Assembly (NCBI GenBank): GCA_031259655.1
Contig: JAIRLF010000264.1
Span: 1 to 6,758, forward strand
Reading direction: 5' to 3'
DNA from: Prevotellaceae bacterium
GTDB taxonomy: Bacteria > Bacteroidota > Bacteroidia > Bacteroidales > UBA932
Length of the DNA stretch: 6,758 bases
Part shown: one piece after another, positions 6,497 to 6,758 of the stretch
How the letters are laid out: the number at the start of each line of letters is the position of its first letter
How positions within the stretch are numbered: position 1 is the first letter of the stretch
Position numbers and translations under genes: made by a program
The notes under the pieces: model-generated
Database searches by the model: none
The model's input: only the letters and a program-made list of their open reading frames with translations
What the model was told of the DNA's origin: nothing

Positions 6497-6552
6497 GCGT
6501 CTCTACAAATCGACGCCCTCGGCGAGCACAGCATTGTCCGGTGTAGAGACGC
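6497..6552 (+). repeat. Repeat unit 2 (56 bp)
   Basis: Both 11-bp ends are perfect inverted repeats of each other (6497-6507 and 6542-6552). The variable core hexamer is GGCGAG. Next to it, the arm after 6561 (GCGTCTCCTC) is altered, so the palindrome at 6543-6570 is broken on its right side. Confidence 0.8.
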
Positions 6553-6568
6553 AAAATATTGCGTCTCC

Positions 6569-6604
6569 TCGACGATGTTTTCGACGATGTTTTCAACGAT
6601 GTCA
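6569..6604 (+). repeat. 12-bp tandem repeat, three copies
   Basis: TCGACGATGTTT occurs at 6569-6580 and 6581-6592, followed by the variant TCAACGATGTCA at 6593-6604. It splits what would otherwise be a joint between units 2 and 3, and its 13-mer TCGACGATGTTTT is also found at 2714-2726. Confidence 0.75.
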
Positions 6605-6630
6605 TAATCTACGTGGAGACGCAAAATATT

Positions 6631-6686
6631 GCGTCTCTACAAATCGACACCCTCAACGACCACAGCATTGTCCAGTGTAGAGACGC
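6631..6686 (+). repeat. Repeat unit 3 (56 bp)
   Basis: Perfect 11-bp ends at 6631-6641 and 6676-6686, with core hexamer AACGAC. With the palindrome ahead of it (from 6613) it matches the unit 2 neighbourhood (from 6479) over 42 bp with one difference (6650, A for G). Confidence 0.8.
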
Positions 6687-6687
6687 C

Positions 6688-6730
6688 GAGACGCAATATT
6701 TTGCGTCTCTACAAATCGTCGCCCTCGTCG
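6688..6730 (+). repeat. Palindrome and truncated repeat unit 4
   Basis: GAGACGCAA (6688-6696) faces TTGCGTCTC (6701-6709) across four bases, with a centre inverted relative to the earlier palindromes. The left end of a further unit, GCGTCTCTACAAATCG, begins at 6703, but after CCCTC (6722-6726) it loses the CACAGCATTGTCC core and right end. Confidence 0.65.
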
Positions 6731-6733
6731 TCA

Positions 6734-6758
6734 GATTAAGGCTGAAAGCCTTATAATC
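6734..6758. repeat. Inverted repeat at the window's end
   Basis: GATTA (6734-6738) pairs with TAATC (6754-6758), and inside it AGGCT (6739-6743) pairs with AGCCT (6747-6751) over a GAA loop, with a TA bulge. No T tract follows within the window. It may be the edge of a further repeat of a different family, or part of a terminator cut by the window end. Confidence 0.5.

Larger units (their letters stand above)
6404..6730. repeat. Cluster of palindromic repeat units downstream of hisC
   Basis: This gene-free stretch consists almost wholly of related repeats. Three units of 56-57 bp (6410-6466, 6497-6552, 6631-6686) start with GCGTCTCTACA, share the cores AATCGACGCCCTC and CACAGCATTGTCC, and end with TGTAGAGACGC; a fourth, truncated copy starts at 6703. 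Between units, facing arms form palindromes such as GAGACGCAA-n4-TTGCGTCTC at 6481-6504 and 6615-6638. Small 11-bp and 12-bp tandem repeats fill the joints. Open frames across the cluster merely translate the repeats. It looks like a REP or MITE-like non-autonomous element cluster; no transposase is nearby. It could also act as a transcription end or mRNA-stabilising structure for hisC. Confidence 0.8.

Noticed and set aside
6402..6680. A 92-residue protein across the repeat cluster, plus opposite-strand frames
   Set aside because: The peptides are repeats of the DNA repeat (for example YKSTPS and DDVFDDVF) with no fold or family signal; they exist only because the repeats lack stops in that phase.
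6404..6730. CRISPR array
   Set aside because: The intervals between repeats are themselves conserved copies, spacing is irregular (87, 134 and 72 bp between matching points), and no cas gene is visible.

Overview
The window most likely comes from a member of the Bacteroidota, probably an uncultured Bacteroidales-like organism. Four things point there: a secreted protein with a type IX secretion (T9SS) type A C-terminal sorting domain; promoter-like TAnnTTTG boxes upstream of two genes; hisG, hisD and hisC in that order with 11 and 15 bp gaps; and weak or absent Shine-Dalgarno sequences. No rRNA or other marker is present, so rank below phylum is a guess.

Layout. Positions 1-509 (+) hold the 3' part of a VanX/DdpX-family D-Ala-D-Ala dipeptidase; its start lies off the left edge. 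It converges, with one base between stop codons, on a 669-residue T9SS cargo protein of unknown function (511-2520, -). The intrinsic terminator of the dipeptidase gene lies inside the last codons of the T9SS gene. Positions 2521-3176 contain no intact gene that I trust. They hold the T9SS gene's promoter, a degenerate 24-bp tandem repeat, a coding-like stretch that looks like a broken small gene (about 2767-3080), and a hisG promoter followed by a terminator-like leader hairpin. Then come hisG (3177-4037), hisD (4049-5332) and hisC (5348-6382). Positions 6383-6758 have no gene. They hold a cluster of 56-57 bp units bounded by GCGTCTCTACA / TGTAGAGACGC inverted repeats, joined by palindromes and small tandem repeats, and the window ends in another hairpin.

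How the genes work together. HisG catalyses the first committed step of histidine synthesis from PRPP and ATP. HisC transaminates imidazole-acetol phosphate to histidinol phosphate. HisD performs the last two oxidations, from histidinol to histidine. The three genes look like one transcript started near 3098 and probably gated by the leader hairpin at 3130-3164. The dipeptidase and the T9SS protein have no evident link to histidine synthesis.

I found no convincing new multi-gene system. The least ordinary content is non-coding: the repeat cluster behind hisC, a 13-bp motif shared by both gene-free regions, the two-state hisG leader, and the terminator that doubles as T9SS-domain codons.
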